Below, one piece after another: positions 44,974 through 53,470 of a stretch of 64,000 nt of DNA (position 1 is the first letter of the stretch; each line of letters starts with the position of its first letter). Both the position numbers and the translations under genes were made by a program. A model generated the notes under the pieces. It did not search any database. It saw only the letters and a program-made list of their open reading frames with translations, and was not told the DNA's origin. Origin of the DNA: Flexifilum sp963727545 (GTDB lineage Bacteria; Chloroflexota; Anaerolineae; Aggregatilineales; Phototrophicaceae); NCBI GenBank assembly GCA_963727545.1, contig CAVSGS010000012.1, positions 186,001 through 250,000 on the forward strand, given 5' to 3'.

Positions 44974-45450
44974 TTATTCTAACAATAGGCTGGTCGTGTA
45001 CTTGATCTCAGTCAAGACGATGCTGGTCGAAATCCGCGCGATGCCCGGAATCGGGGTCAAATTCTCCATCAAGAAGCGTTCTAGCTCCTTCCGGCTGTGG
45101 ACGGCAACTTTGATCAAATAGTCGTACTCGCCGGTGATGAAGTAGCATTCGAGCACTTCGGGCATCTGGGCGATGGCATCCCGAAATAGGTTAATATTCT
45201 GCATGTGATGCACTTCGAGCGTCACGGTGATCAAGCAGAGAATGTCATAGCCGACTTTCTCGCGGTCGAGGATAGCGGCATACTGGCGGACGTACCCCAG
45301 TTCCTCTAGCCGCTTGATGCGAGCATGAACCGCGGGCGGCGACAGCGAGATCCGCCGCGCGAGTTCGACATTGCTGATGCTGCTGTCGGTTTGCAGCTCG
45401 GTCAGAATCGCTTTGTCGGTGTCGTCTAGATCAAGACTGTAGTCTTTCAT
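44974..45450 (-). CDS. Lrp/AsnC family transcriptional regulator
   Basis: About 158 residues from ATG 45450 (MKDYSLDLDDTDKAILTELQ); a start at 45507 would add 19 residues not typical of the family. Winged helix-turn-helix (ISNVELARRISLSPPAVHAR, IKRLEELGYVRQYAAILD) and a RAM ligand-binding/oligomerisation domain (MPEVLECYFITGEYDYLIKV). Lrp/AsnC proteins sense amino acids or their derivatives. Divergent from the dGTPase gene. Confidence 0.9.
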   Translation of the reverse strand: MKDYSLDLDDTDKAILTELQTDSSISNVELARRISLSPPAVHARIKRLEELGYVRQYAAILDREKVGYDILCLITVTLEVHHMQNINLFRDAIAQMPEVLECYFITGEYDYLIKVAVHSRKELERFLMENLTPIPGIARISTSIVLTEIKYTTSLLLE

Positions 45451-45694
45451 GCGAGGTGCTTTCGTCTGTGCCGCAGATCGTGCCGGTATCGAATCCAACA
45501 TCGGCAAGCGAAACTGAGCTGGAAATTCGATCGGTCTGCCGACATTAGCTCCTATTGTACCGAGTTTCGAGGTTTACCGGCACTTCCACCCGAAGTGGTA
45601 ATACGCGAACACTTACAATCGTTTAATGCTGGCTCGTATCCCGCGCTGGCTAAAGGCGTTACAATTAGGAAACGGTAAACAAAGGAAGTTCGCC

Positions 45695-46849
45695 ATGTAT
45701 TTTGATCGGGAGCAGCTTGAGCAAATCGAAGCAGCACGACTTGCCCCTTATGCCCTCCGCAGCGGCGATAGCACCGGGCGCTGCCACCCGGAAGCGGAAT
45801 CCGCTTACCGGACAGCGTTTCAGCGCGACCGTGACCGCATCATCCATTCGGCGGCATTCCGGCGGCTTGAGTATAAAACGCAGGTCTTTGTCAACGACGA
45901 GGGCGATTATTATCGCACGCGCTTGACCCATACGCTCGAAGTCGCCCAGCTGGGGCGGACGATTGCACGGGCTTTGGGCGTCAACGAGGATCTGGTCGAG
46001 GCGATCTGCCTCGCCCACGATTTGGGGCATCCGCCTTTCGGTCATGCCGGAGAGGAGACCCTCGACGCACTGATCAAGGATCAGGGCGGTTACAATCATA
46101 ATCACCAGAGCTACCGCGTGGTGACGCAGTTAGAGCGTCGCTACCCGAATTTCCCCGGCTTGAACCTGACCAAAGAAACGCTGGCGGGGCTGGCGAAGCA
46201 CGAAACCGAGTACGATCATCTTGTGGTGATTGCGGGGCTGGACCCGACGACGCGCGGCAGTCTCGAAGCGCAGATCGCCAATATGACGGACGAACTGGCT
46301 TATAATGCCCATGACCTCGATGACGGGCTGAACGCCGGACTACTCGCACCGACCGAACTGAATCAGCTTGAGATTTGGCGGCTGCTGTGCGACCGGCTCA
46401 ACTGGCACGGCGAAGTGATGGATGAACTGACACGCCACGGCTTTATCCGCGAATTGATTGGCATGTTGGTCGGCGACGTGCTCCGCACGACCGAGGCGCG
46501 GCTGGAGCAGTTGCAACCCCAGAAGTCAGCCGACATCGAGCAGCAGTCGGCGAATATCGTCGTCTACAGCGAAGCGATGGCGGCGATGGTCAAGCCGCTG
46601 AAGGAGTTTTTGTTCGCCAACATGTATTACAGTTTCCGGGTCGTGCGCATGAAGAAGCGCGCGCAGCGGATCATCGAGCAGGTGTTTGCGACGCTGCTTG
46701 AGGATCGACGCCAGCTTCCGCCCGACCTGCTGCGCGAAACGGAAGAACGCTCGATCGAGCGCGTGATCGTTGACTATATCGCCAGTATGACCGATCGCAG
46801 CGCTGTGCTAGAATACCGCCGGTTATTCGATCCGCTCATGCGACCCTGA
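45695..46849 (+). CDS. dgt: dGTP triphosphohydrolase-like protein (HD domain)
   Basis: 384 residues from ATG 45695, after AAAGGAAGTTCGCC. HD-domain metal ligands: His in YRTRLTHTLEVAQLGRTIAR, HD in CLAHDLGHPPFGHAGEETL, and a late Asp in MTDELAYNAHDLDDGLNAG. IHSAAFRRLEYKTQVFV precedes them, as in dGTPases. Cleaves dNTPs to nucleoside and triphosphate, balancing dNTP pools. The type 2 dNTPase subfamily is likely but the allosteric preference is unknown. A Ser/Thr kinase gene follows 13 bases later. Confidence 0.9.
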   Translation: MYFDREQLEQIEAARLAPYALRSGDSTGRCHPEAESAYRTAFQRDRDRIIHSAAFRRLEYKTQVFVNDEGDYYRTRLTHTLEVAQLGRTIARALGVNEDLVEAICLAHDLGHPPFGHAGEETLDALIKDQGGYNHNHQSYRVVTQLERRYPNFPGLNLTKETLAGLAKHETEYDHLVVIAGLDPTTRGSLEAQIANMTDELAYNAHDLDDGLNAGLLAPTELNQLEIWRLLCDRLNWHGEVMDELTRHGFIRELIGMLVGDVLRTTEARLEQLQPQKSADIEQQSANIVVYSEAMAAMVKPLKEFLFANMYYSFRVVRMKKRAQRIIEQVFATLLEDRRQLPPDLLRETEERSIERVIVDYIASMTDRSAVLEYRRLFDPLMRP

Positions 46850-46862
46850 GGAAACGCTCAAT

Positions 46863-48134
46863 ATGTCGAATGAAACCGTGCTCAATGGGCGTTATCGCCT
46901 TGTTGCCCAGCAGGGCAGCGGCGGTATGGCGGTCATCTACAAAGCGATCGATCAGGCGTTGGGGCGAACGGTCGCCGTCAAGATTCTACGTCCGAGCCTG
47001 ACCAACGATCCGGCGTTTTTGGCGCGTTTTCGCAACGAAGCGCGGAGTGTCGCCAATCTAGCCCATCCTAACATCGTCACGGTTCACGATGTGGGCAGCG
47101 ACGGTCCAACGCATTACATCGTGATGGAATTCGTCGAGGGCACCGACCTCAAGCGCATCATCAAAGCGGAAGGTGCGCTGAACATGGATCGGGCGCTCAA
47201 CCTTGCAATTCAAATCTGCGGCGGGATTGGCTTCGCACACCGTGCGGGGCTGGTTCACGCCGACGTGAAACCGCAGAACATGCTGGTCACGACCGAAGAC
47301 GTGGTGAAAGTAACCGACTTCGGCATCGCGCAGGCGCTCAGCGACGCGCAGCCCGGCGAGAAGCAGCAGGTTGTGTGGGGCAGTCCGCATTATTTCGCGC
47401 CCGAACAGGCGCGCGGCGAGAAGCCGACGCCCGCGTCGGACGTTTATTCGATTGGCATCGTCATCTTCGAGATGCTGACCGGACGTCTGCCCTATACCGG
47501 CGCGAATCAGCAGGAATTGGCACTGGCGCACATCCGCGATCGTATCCCGATGGTGACGGAGTTCAACCCGAATGTGCCTGAACCGCTGGCGCGGATCGTT
47601 TACAAGACGATGAGCAAGGAACCCGCCGCCCGCTACCGTATGGCGGATCAGTTAGGGCACATCCTCGCCAGTTACCGGGATCGCGGACACGAGGAGTCGT
47701 CTCAAGTGCGGCACACGCCGCCGCCGAGCCAGCCGATCGCGCCGAGTCAACCGCCGCAGCAAAGCTCGTTTGTGCCCCCGCCACCGCCGACCCCCGGTTG
47801 GCAGCAGCCGACTTGGCAGCAGGCGTCCGGTCAGCAGCGTCCACCGCTGCCGCAGGGCATGGAGCCACAGCCAACGCAGCGGTACGATCTGGCTCCGGTT
47901 GCCCCGTCCAGCTATCAAGCGGGGCGTCCGCAGCAGCCCTCGCCGTTTGCGGCGCAGCAGCACAGCGGCAATACCAGCCAGCTCTTCGCGTCGCAGTACA
48001 ATTCGCGTCCGCTGCGGCGTGATCCGCCCTCGTCGCTCGATACGGTGACGATTCTGTTGGCGATTTTGGCGTTTTTCTCGGTCGCGTGCTTGATTCCGCT
48101 CTACATCGCCGTGTTTCAGGCGCGGCTTGGCTGA
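46863..48134 (+). CDS. Membrane-anchored Ser/Thr protein kinase with Pro/Gln-rich juxtamembrane region
   Basis: 423 residues. Kinase domain ~10-270: YRLVAQQGSGGMAVIYKAID, VAVKILRPS with Lys40, catalytic loop LVHADVKPQNMLV, DFGIAQ and YFAPEQARGE. The usual HRD is HAD (Ala133), so it is a non-RD kinase. Residues ~280-385 are rich in Pro, Gln and Ser, a disordered linker; a C-terminal membrane helix (VTILLAILAFFSVACLIPLY) ends the protein with hardly any external part. It lies 13 bases after dgt and is convergent with a second kinase gene. Confidence 0.9.
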   Translation: MSNETVLNGRYRLVAQQGSGGMAVIYKAIDQALGRTVAVKILRPSLTNDPAFLARFRNEARSVANLAHPNIVTVHDVGSDGPTHYIVMEFVEGTDLKRIIKAEGALNMDRALNLAIQICGGIGFAHRAGLVHADVKPQNMLVTTEDVVKVTDFGIAQALSDAQPGEKQQVVWGSPHYFAPEQARGEKPTPASDVYSIGIVIFEMLTGRLPYTGANQQELALAHIRDRIPMVTEFNPNVPEPLARIVYKTMSKEPAARYRMADQLGHILASYRDRGHEESSQVRHTPPPSQPIAPSQPPQQSSFVPPPPPTPGWQQPTWQQASGQQRPPLPQGMEPQPTQRYDLAPVAPSSYQAGRPQQPSPFAAQQHSGNTSQLFASQYNSRPLRRDPPSSLDTVTILLAILAFFSVACLIPLYIAVFQARLG

Positions 48135-48140
48135 GCCGAA

Positions 48141-49847
48141 TCAGGGCGGTCCCGTCATGGATGGGACGCTGGAATAGACGCGGTAGCTAGCGAGGGTGAC
48201 GGTCGCGTCGCCATCGTCGGTAGCAAAGTAGACGCCGATTTTGCCCGCTTCGAGCGTGCTATCGCTGACGCCCACCACCCGCCGGCTGTTGACGTAGCCG
48301 CTGATGAAATCCCCAAGGACCGTCACGGTGAGTTCGTTGTCCTCGCCCAGCCGATGCACGACGTCATTTGGCGTCCAATTTTCGTCGGCTTGACGGAGTT
48401 CTTGCCAGACACCATCTGTGCGTACCCAAATGCTGTAGCGCCCCATGCCATCGACGGCGAAGACGTTGTAGTTGTCCTCGTCTTGGTAGCGAAAGACGAT
48501 CCCGTAGGCGCTGGACGGCTGGCTCGATGCTTCGAGTCGCCCGTTCATGGTGATCGCCATGCTGGTGTAGACCGTGTCCGTCTGGACGATGCTGGTTTCG
48601 GCGGTAAAGGCACGAGTATTGCGTAGTTGGTAATGCCCGTCAGGGGTAAACTCGCGGGTGAGAAACTCGGTGCCGTCGGTCGACCAATAAGCGTTGTGCA
48701 TGTCGTCGGCAGCGAAGGTGCTAGCGAAGTAGGGATTCGAATCGGTCATGCTCGGCACGTTGGCGGCTATGGTTGGAATGGCAGGCGTAGGCTCAGGGGT
48801 ATTGCGCTGGCTTCGAGCGGTCAACAGCAGGAACGTGAGCAGCACGACGGTCGCGGCAACTGCCGTGACCAGCACCGCTGAGGTGCGTGGATTAGCACGA
48901 GCGGCGTGCGAGAGCGTCACGAACAGGCTGGTTGGTCCGCTAGAAGTTGAGTTGACTACCGGGATTTGCTCTTGCGACGGCAGGATCGTCGTCCGTTCGT
49001 GTTCTGGGGTATCGGTCGTTGCCCGGAAAGCATCGAGCAGCTCGGCGGCACTCTGATAACGATCGTCTGGATCTTTAGCAAGGGCTTTGCGCATGAATTG
49101 ATCGTAACGGGTCGTGCTGATGAAGTCGGAAACGTGAGGCGGCGTATCATTCAGGTGCTTGAGCATCACCGAGAGGCTGTTGTCGTCATTGAATGGCGGT
49201 CTGCCGGTCAGCATCTCAAAAATGATGATGCCGAGCGCGTACAGATCGGTGCGCGAGTCGCCCGCCTGACCGCTCGCTTGCTCCGGCGACATGTAGATCG
49301 GCGTGCCGGTCGAAATGCCCTCCTGCGTCAGCCGGTTGCTCTCGATCATCCGCGCGATGCCGAAATCGGTCAGTATGGCGTCACCGGCTTCGTTGAGGAG
49401 AATGTTGCTTGGCTTCACGTCGCGGTGAACCATCCCGCGCGCGTGGGCATAACTCAAGGCATCCGCGATGTTGGTGACGAGCCGCAGTACCCGCTCGCGG
49501 GGCAGGTGCACCTTGCGCGCTGAGACGTCCTCAAGGTAGGCTGCCAACGTTTGCCCCGGCACGTAGGACATGACCATGTAGTAAAGGAGGCTGCCATCGC
49601 GCGGGCTGACCTTGTAATCGTAAAGCTGAACGATGTTCGGATGGTTGAAGCTGGCGATGAATTTGGCTTCCCGCTCGAAGCGTTCCTTGAAGGTTGGGTC
49701 GTCGGCGAGATGTTCGTGCAGAATCTTGATCGCTACCAACCGCTCAAGGTTGGTGTCCCACGCCTTGTAGACGCGCGCCATCCCGCCCGAACCGAGGCGT
49801 TCCCGGAGTTGGTAGCGGTCTAGCTGACCGTTGGCAAAGTCGATCAT
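48141..49847 (-). CDS. Membrane Ser/Thr protein kinase with external beta-sandwich sensor
   Basis: About 568 residues from ATG 49847 (MIDFANGQLDRYQLRERLGS); an ATG at 49877 would add 10. Kinase domain to ~270 with LGSGGMARVYKAWD, VAIKILHEH, catalytic MVHRDVKPSNILL (a normal HRD, unlike the convergent kinase), DFGIARM and YMSPEQASGQ. One membrane helix (SAVLVTAVAATVVLLTFLLL), then an external domain resembling LamG/DUF1080-type beta-sandwiches (AYGIVFRYQDEDNYNVFAVD, TVTVLGDFISGYVNSRRVVG), which probably binds a carbohydrate or cell-wall ligand. No PASTA repeats. Confidence 0.9.
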   Translation of the reverse strand: MIDFANGQLDRYQLRERLGSGGMARVYKAWDTNLERLVAIKILHEHLADDPTFKERFEREAKFIASFNHPNIVQLYDYKVSPRDGSLLYYMVMSYVPGQTLAAYLEDVSARKVHLPRERVLRLVTNIADALSYAHARGMVHRDVKPSNILLNEAGDAILTDFGIARMIESNRLTQEGISTGTPIYMSPEQASGQAGDSRTDLYALGIIIFEMLTGRPPFNDDNSLSVMLKHLNDTPPHVSDFISTTRYDQFMRKALAKDPDDRYQSAAELLDAFRATTDTPEHERTTILPSQEQIPVVNSTSSGPTSLFVTLSHAARANPRTSAVLVTAVAATVVLLTFLLLTARSQRNTPEPTPAIPTIAANVPSMTDSNPYFASTFAADDMHNAYWSTDGTEFLTREFTPDGHYQLRNTRAFTAETSIVQTDTVYTSMAITMNGRLEASSQPSSAYGIVFRYQDEDNYNVFAVDGMGRYSIWVRTDGVWQELRQADENWTPNDVVHRLGEDNELTVTVLGDFISGYVNSRRVVGVSDSTLEAGKIGVYFATDDGDATVTLASYRVYSSVPSMTGPP

Positions 49848-50049
49848 GAAACTCCGTCTCCAAGCGTGTATCCGCACTCTGTGGCGATGAGGTCGTGGAA
49901 CGATAAGGATCTCGGTCGTACTGCTCTAAGGGCATTATACTCCCACGTAAGTTTTCGTCACGAACGCGCTTTCTAGATTTAGACACGGATAGATTAAGGA
50001 AACGTAACATCTTTGTGGATTTTGAACGGCTAAGTTATACTTTTGTATC

Positions 50050-52668
50050 ATGAACAGCGCGCGCGTTCGTCTCCTGCTCGGTTTGGCGGTCGGTGCCATC
50101 CTTTTGGTCGGCGGCGCGGCGCTTGCCCAAGTTCCCACGCCCGATCCCACTCAGGAAGCGCAGACGCATCACCTGTACGAACCGATGACGTTCTCGGTCG
50201 ATATCGATCCCAGTTGGTACACCAATCCCTTCGACGCGGCGGACGTTGAACTCGTCGGGATTTTCACGGCTCCGTCGGGGCGTCAGGTCGTGATCCCCGG
50301 CTTTTGGATGCAGCCGTATGTTGATACTTGTACCCAGCCCTGTTGGGTCGAAAACTTGCAGCCTTCCGGCGATCCGGTTTGGCAGGTGCGTTTCGCCCCG
50401 GACGAAGTGGGGGAGTGGGCTTACACGCTGCAAGTGAGCGACGACGGCACGATTAGCAGCAGCGAAAATGGCGGATTTACCGTCGAGCCGTCGGATCACC
50501 CCGGTTTTATCCACGTCAGTGCCAATCAGCGCTATTTTCAGTACGACGCCGGACAATCCTACTTTCCCATCGGGCACAATCTGGAATGGTCGTGGGATGG
50601 CGGTGGGGGATTAGTCGCCTATCGTCAGTGGTTGGCTGACCTCAGCGCCAGCGGTGGCAATTACGCACGCCTCCTGATCGACGATCCGTTTTTCATCGGT
50701 TTGGAGTGGAACAGCGCCGCCGGTGATTATCGCGCGTCGCAAAAAGAGGCGGCGCGGCTCGATTCGATCCTCGACATGGCGGCGGAGTACGGTGTTTCGC
50801 TGCAAATAGTCGTGCTGTGGCATCAAGCTCTGATCACCTATCAAGGGCTGCCGGTCGTCGCGCCGGAAAACCCGGCGCGTCCCGATGCCAGCGAGGATTG
50901 GGACAATTACGGTTATAACGTCCTCAACGGCGGACCGCTGAGCGGACCCGGTATCTTCTTTTCGTCGGCGCAGGCTCAAGATCTGTTTCGGCGGCGGCTG
51001 CGCTACATCGCCGCGCGCTGGGGCTACAGCCCGCAGATTTTCGCGTGGGAACTGATCGACGAGATCGACCACACGACGAACTATAATGCGCAGACAGCGG
51101 CGGCGTGGCTGCAAACGATGGGCGGCTATCTGCGGCAAATTGACCAAAATCGCCACTTGATCACGGCAGGCAGCCGCGACTTCGACGCGACGATCGCCGA
51201 CAGCCCGGCGCTCGACTTGACCGAGGCGCGCTTCTTTCAGCGCCGTCCGTTCGAGACCGTCGCGGATCAGGTTGTCGGCTCGGTCAATGCCATCCGGCAG
51301 AATCTGGAAGCGGTGAAGGTGCCGACGCTGCTGACCGCGTTCTCGCTGAACCCGTGGTTCGAGTCGACTTCTGAGGATCCCGACGGGATCAGCGTGCAGA
51401 CGACCCTGTGGGCGTCGGCATTCTCCGGGGCAGCTGGCGGTGCGATGTCAGCGTTTGGCGAAACTTACGTCGTACCACGCGAACTGCAGCACTACTATCC
51501 GCCGTTGGCTGCCTTTGCCTCGGTGGTCGATTGGGCGAACCTCGACTTGAAACCCGCCGATGCCGCCTTATTGGCGGATGATAATTCGCTCTACCAGCCC
51601 TTCAAGATCGATAACTTCGTGCGTCACTATGGGGAGCCGCCTGCCGATTCGGTGACGCATCTGATCACATCGGATGGCGTCGTGCCGGATGTCTCGGCGG
51701 TCTCGAGCTACCTGTATGGGCAGCTTTACAACCAGTCGTGGCATCAGACGCAGCAGTACCGGGTGGCGATTTCGCACCCGACTTATTTCGAAGCGCGCGT
51801 GCGCTCGACCTCCTCACAGGCGGGGGCGCGCTTGGTGATTCAGGTCGATGGCGCGACAGCCGCCGAACTTGTGCTCGACGCGGACGCTAAAGACGTTGCG
51901 CTGCGCGTGCCGTTGGACATTGGTGAGCATACGGTCACGCTGGAAAATCAAGGCGATGATTGGCTCCAGCTCGAAGCGCTGGAGATCGGCGCATTTACGG
52001 CTCCGGTGCGCGTTCTGACGCTGCGGGATGCTGCTGCCGGTGTCGCCGTGTCGTGGCTGCAATATCGCAGCTACACATGGGATCGGCTGGACGAACCGCG
52101 TCCGCCGCTGCTGTTCCGCTATCGCCTCGACGGAATGCCGGTTGGTCGCTACGCCGTCGAACTCTGGAGTCCGCTTACCGGCGCGGTGATCGGTCAGGAA
52201 CTCACGACGGTGGGCGCGGACGGCACACTCAGCATTGATCTCGTGCCGATGAGCGACGAATTGGCGCTGCGGGCGGTACGTCAAACGGAAGAACTACCGA
52301 CGGCGACGTCGATCCCGTCCGCGACGCCGATCCCATCGGCGACACCGACGGTGTTCTCAATCCAGACGAATACGCCGCTGCCGACGTCAACGCCGACGAA
52401 TACCGCAACCCCATCGCCGACCAACACGGACACGGCGACGCCGACGGCGACCGATACGCCGCTGCCGACCGCGACCAGTACGGATACGGCGACTTTCACT
52501 ATGACGCCTTCCCGCACGTCAACGCCCACCAGTACAGCGTCGCCGACACGCACGTCGACGCGGCGTCCGACCCGGACTCCACGTCCTACCACGACGCCGA
52601 CGCTCTCGGCTACGTCAACCCGCGCCCCGACTGTGACTGATACCGCAACGCTGCCAACTGCCCCCTAA
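50050..52668 (+). CDS. Secreted DUF5060-type glycoside hydrolase-like protein with Thr/Pro-rich C-terminus
   Basis: 872 residues. Signal peptide (LLLGLAVGAILLVGGAALAQ); N-terminal beta domain (~40-150) like DUF5060; a TIM-barrel part (~165-480) with IFAWELIDEIDHT, a likely acid/base region; beta-rich domains up to ~735; then ~120 residues of Thr, Pro, Ser and Ala (52298-52662), a stalk for surface display. Substrate unknown, presumably polysaccharide. TATACT (50036-50041) is 9 bases before ATG 50050, so the transcript may be nearly leaderless. Confidence 0.75.
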   Translation: MNSARVRLLLGLAVGAILLVGGAALAQVPTPDPTQEAQTHHLYEPMTFSVDIDPSWYTNPFDAADVELVGIFTAPSGRQVVIPGFWMQPYVDTCTQPCWVENLQPSGDPVWQVRFAPDEVGEWAYTLQVSDDGTISSSENGGFTVEPSDHPGFIHVSANQRYFQYDAGQSYFPIGHNLEWSWDGGGGLVAYRQWLADLSASGGNYARLLIDDPFFIGLEWNSAAGDYRASQKEAARLDSILDMAAEYGVSLQIVVLWHQALITYQGLPVVAPENPARPDASEDWDNYGYNVLNGGPLSGPGIFFSSAQAQDLFRRRLRYIAARWGYSPQIFAWELIDEIDHTTNYNAQTAAAWLQTMGGYLRQIDQNRHLITAGSRDFDATIADSPALDLTEARFFQRRPFETVADQVVGSVNAIRQNLEAVKVPTLLTAFSLNPWFESTSEDPDGISVQTTLWASAFSGAAGGAMSAFGETYVVPRELQHYYPPLAAFASVVDWANLDLKPADAALLADDNSLYQPFKIDNFVRHYGEPPADSVTHLITSDGVVPDVSAVSSYLYGQLYNQSWHQTQQYRVAISHPTYFEARVRSTSSQAGARLVIQVDGATAAELVLDADAKDVALRVPLDIGEHTVTLENQGDDWLQLEALEIGAFTAPVRVLTLRDAAAGVAVSWLQYRSYTWDRLDEPRPPLLFRYRLDGMPVGRYAVELWSPLTGAVIGQELTTVGADGTLSIDLVPMSDELALRAVRQTEELPTATSIPSATPIPSATPTVFSIQTNTPLPTSTPTNTATPSPTNTDTATPTATDTPLPTATSTDTATFTMTPSRTSTPTSTASPTRTSTRRPTRTPRPTTTPTLSATSTRAPTVTDTATLPTAP
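52298..52662 (+). repeat. Thr/Pro-rich low-complexity coding tract
   Basis: The last ~120 codons of the 50050 gene encode irregular TPTPT-type repeats (SATPIPSATPT, TSTPTSTASPTRTSTRR). Wall-spanning or O-glycosylated stalks often look like this. It ends with Thr-rich residues and no LPXTG motif or membrane helix. Confidence 0.7.
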
Positions 52669-52741
52669 TTGGGCTGCTCAGCGCGAAAAAACGAATTTTG
52701 CTATACTGCAAATGTCACTTAGTGAAGGGCATGAGCAGCTA

Positions 52742-53470
52742 ATGGCAGCACGATTGACGAACCGGACGGAACGTCTGATCAAGATGGAGCAGTTGTTGTT
52801 TCGAAACACGTCCGGGCTGCGCGCCGTGGAGCTTGCCGAGGCGTGCGGCGTGGATCGGCGGACCGTCTACCGAGATTTGTCACTGCTGACCGAGGTCGGT
52901 GTGCCGGTGCAGCAGAAAGAGGGACGGTTTTGTCTCGAGCGCGAACAATATTTGGCGACGCTGCGCCTCAGCTTCAATGAGACGGTGGCGCTGCTGCTGG
53001 CTGCCGCTGTATCCCGGCAGGAGAATCCGCATCTCAGTTCGGCGATGGCGAAGCTGAGCCAATCGCTGCCAGACTCGGTTGCCGCCCACGCCAATGTACT
53101 GACCGAACTGTCACAACAAACGGCTGCCGATACTCCGCAGGCGGCGCTGCTCGATTTGCTGACCCGCGCATGGGGCGATCAACGCTGCATCAAAATCTGG
53201 TATCGCAGCCGGGATCAACTTAAAGTCTATGCTCGCGAAATGTCGATTTATTTCATCGAACCCAAGCCGAGCGGTGCGGTTTACATTGTCGGCTTTGACA
53301 GCTACGCCGGTCGCGTGCGGGCGTTCAAGCTCAGCCGGATTCAGCGAGTCGAAGTGCTGCCGACGACCTACGAAATGCCGTTTCACTTCGATACGAAGCG
53401 CTACCTGTTCTATTTGCGAGGTGCGTCGAAGTCGAAAACGAATCACGGCGACGATCATCGCAGCGTCTAA
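52742..53470 (+). CDS. WYL-domain transcriptional regulator
   Basis: 243 residues from ATG 52742; a reading from 52712 is possible, but TATACT (52702-52707) would put the transcript start there. DeoR-type helix-turn-helix (LRAVELAEACGVDRRTVYRD, LSLLTEVGVPVQQKE) and a WYL domain (CIKIWYRSRDQLKVYAREM; AVYIVGFDSYAGRVRAFKLS). WYL proteins sense nucleic-acid or small-molecule signals; target unknown. It is convergent with the LysM gene, with 3' ends overlapping by 4 bases. Confidence 0.82.
   Translation: MAARLTNRTERLIKMEQLLFRNTSGLRAVELAEACGVDRRTVYRDLSLLTEVGVPVQQKEGRFCLEREQYLATLRLSFNETVALLLAAAVSRQENPHLSSAMAKLSQSLPDSVAAHANVLTELSQQTAADTPQAALLDLLTRAWGDQRCIKIWYRSRDQLKVYAREMSIYFIEPKPSGAVYIVGFDSYAGRVRAFKLSRIQRVEVLPTTYEMPFHFDTKRYLFYLRGASKSKTNHGDDHRSV

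Noticed and set aside
48725..48745. GATTCGAATC resembling a tRNA T-arm
   Set aside because: No acceptor or anticodon stem around it, and it lies inside a kinase gene.
52298..52662. Possible CRISPR-like or tandem DNA repeat
   Set aside because: The period is irregular and in frame: it encodes a Thr/Pro-rich stalk.
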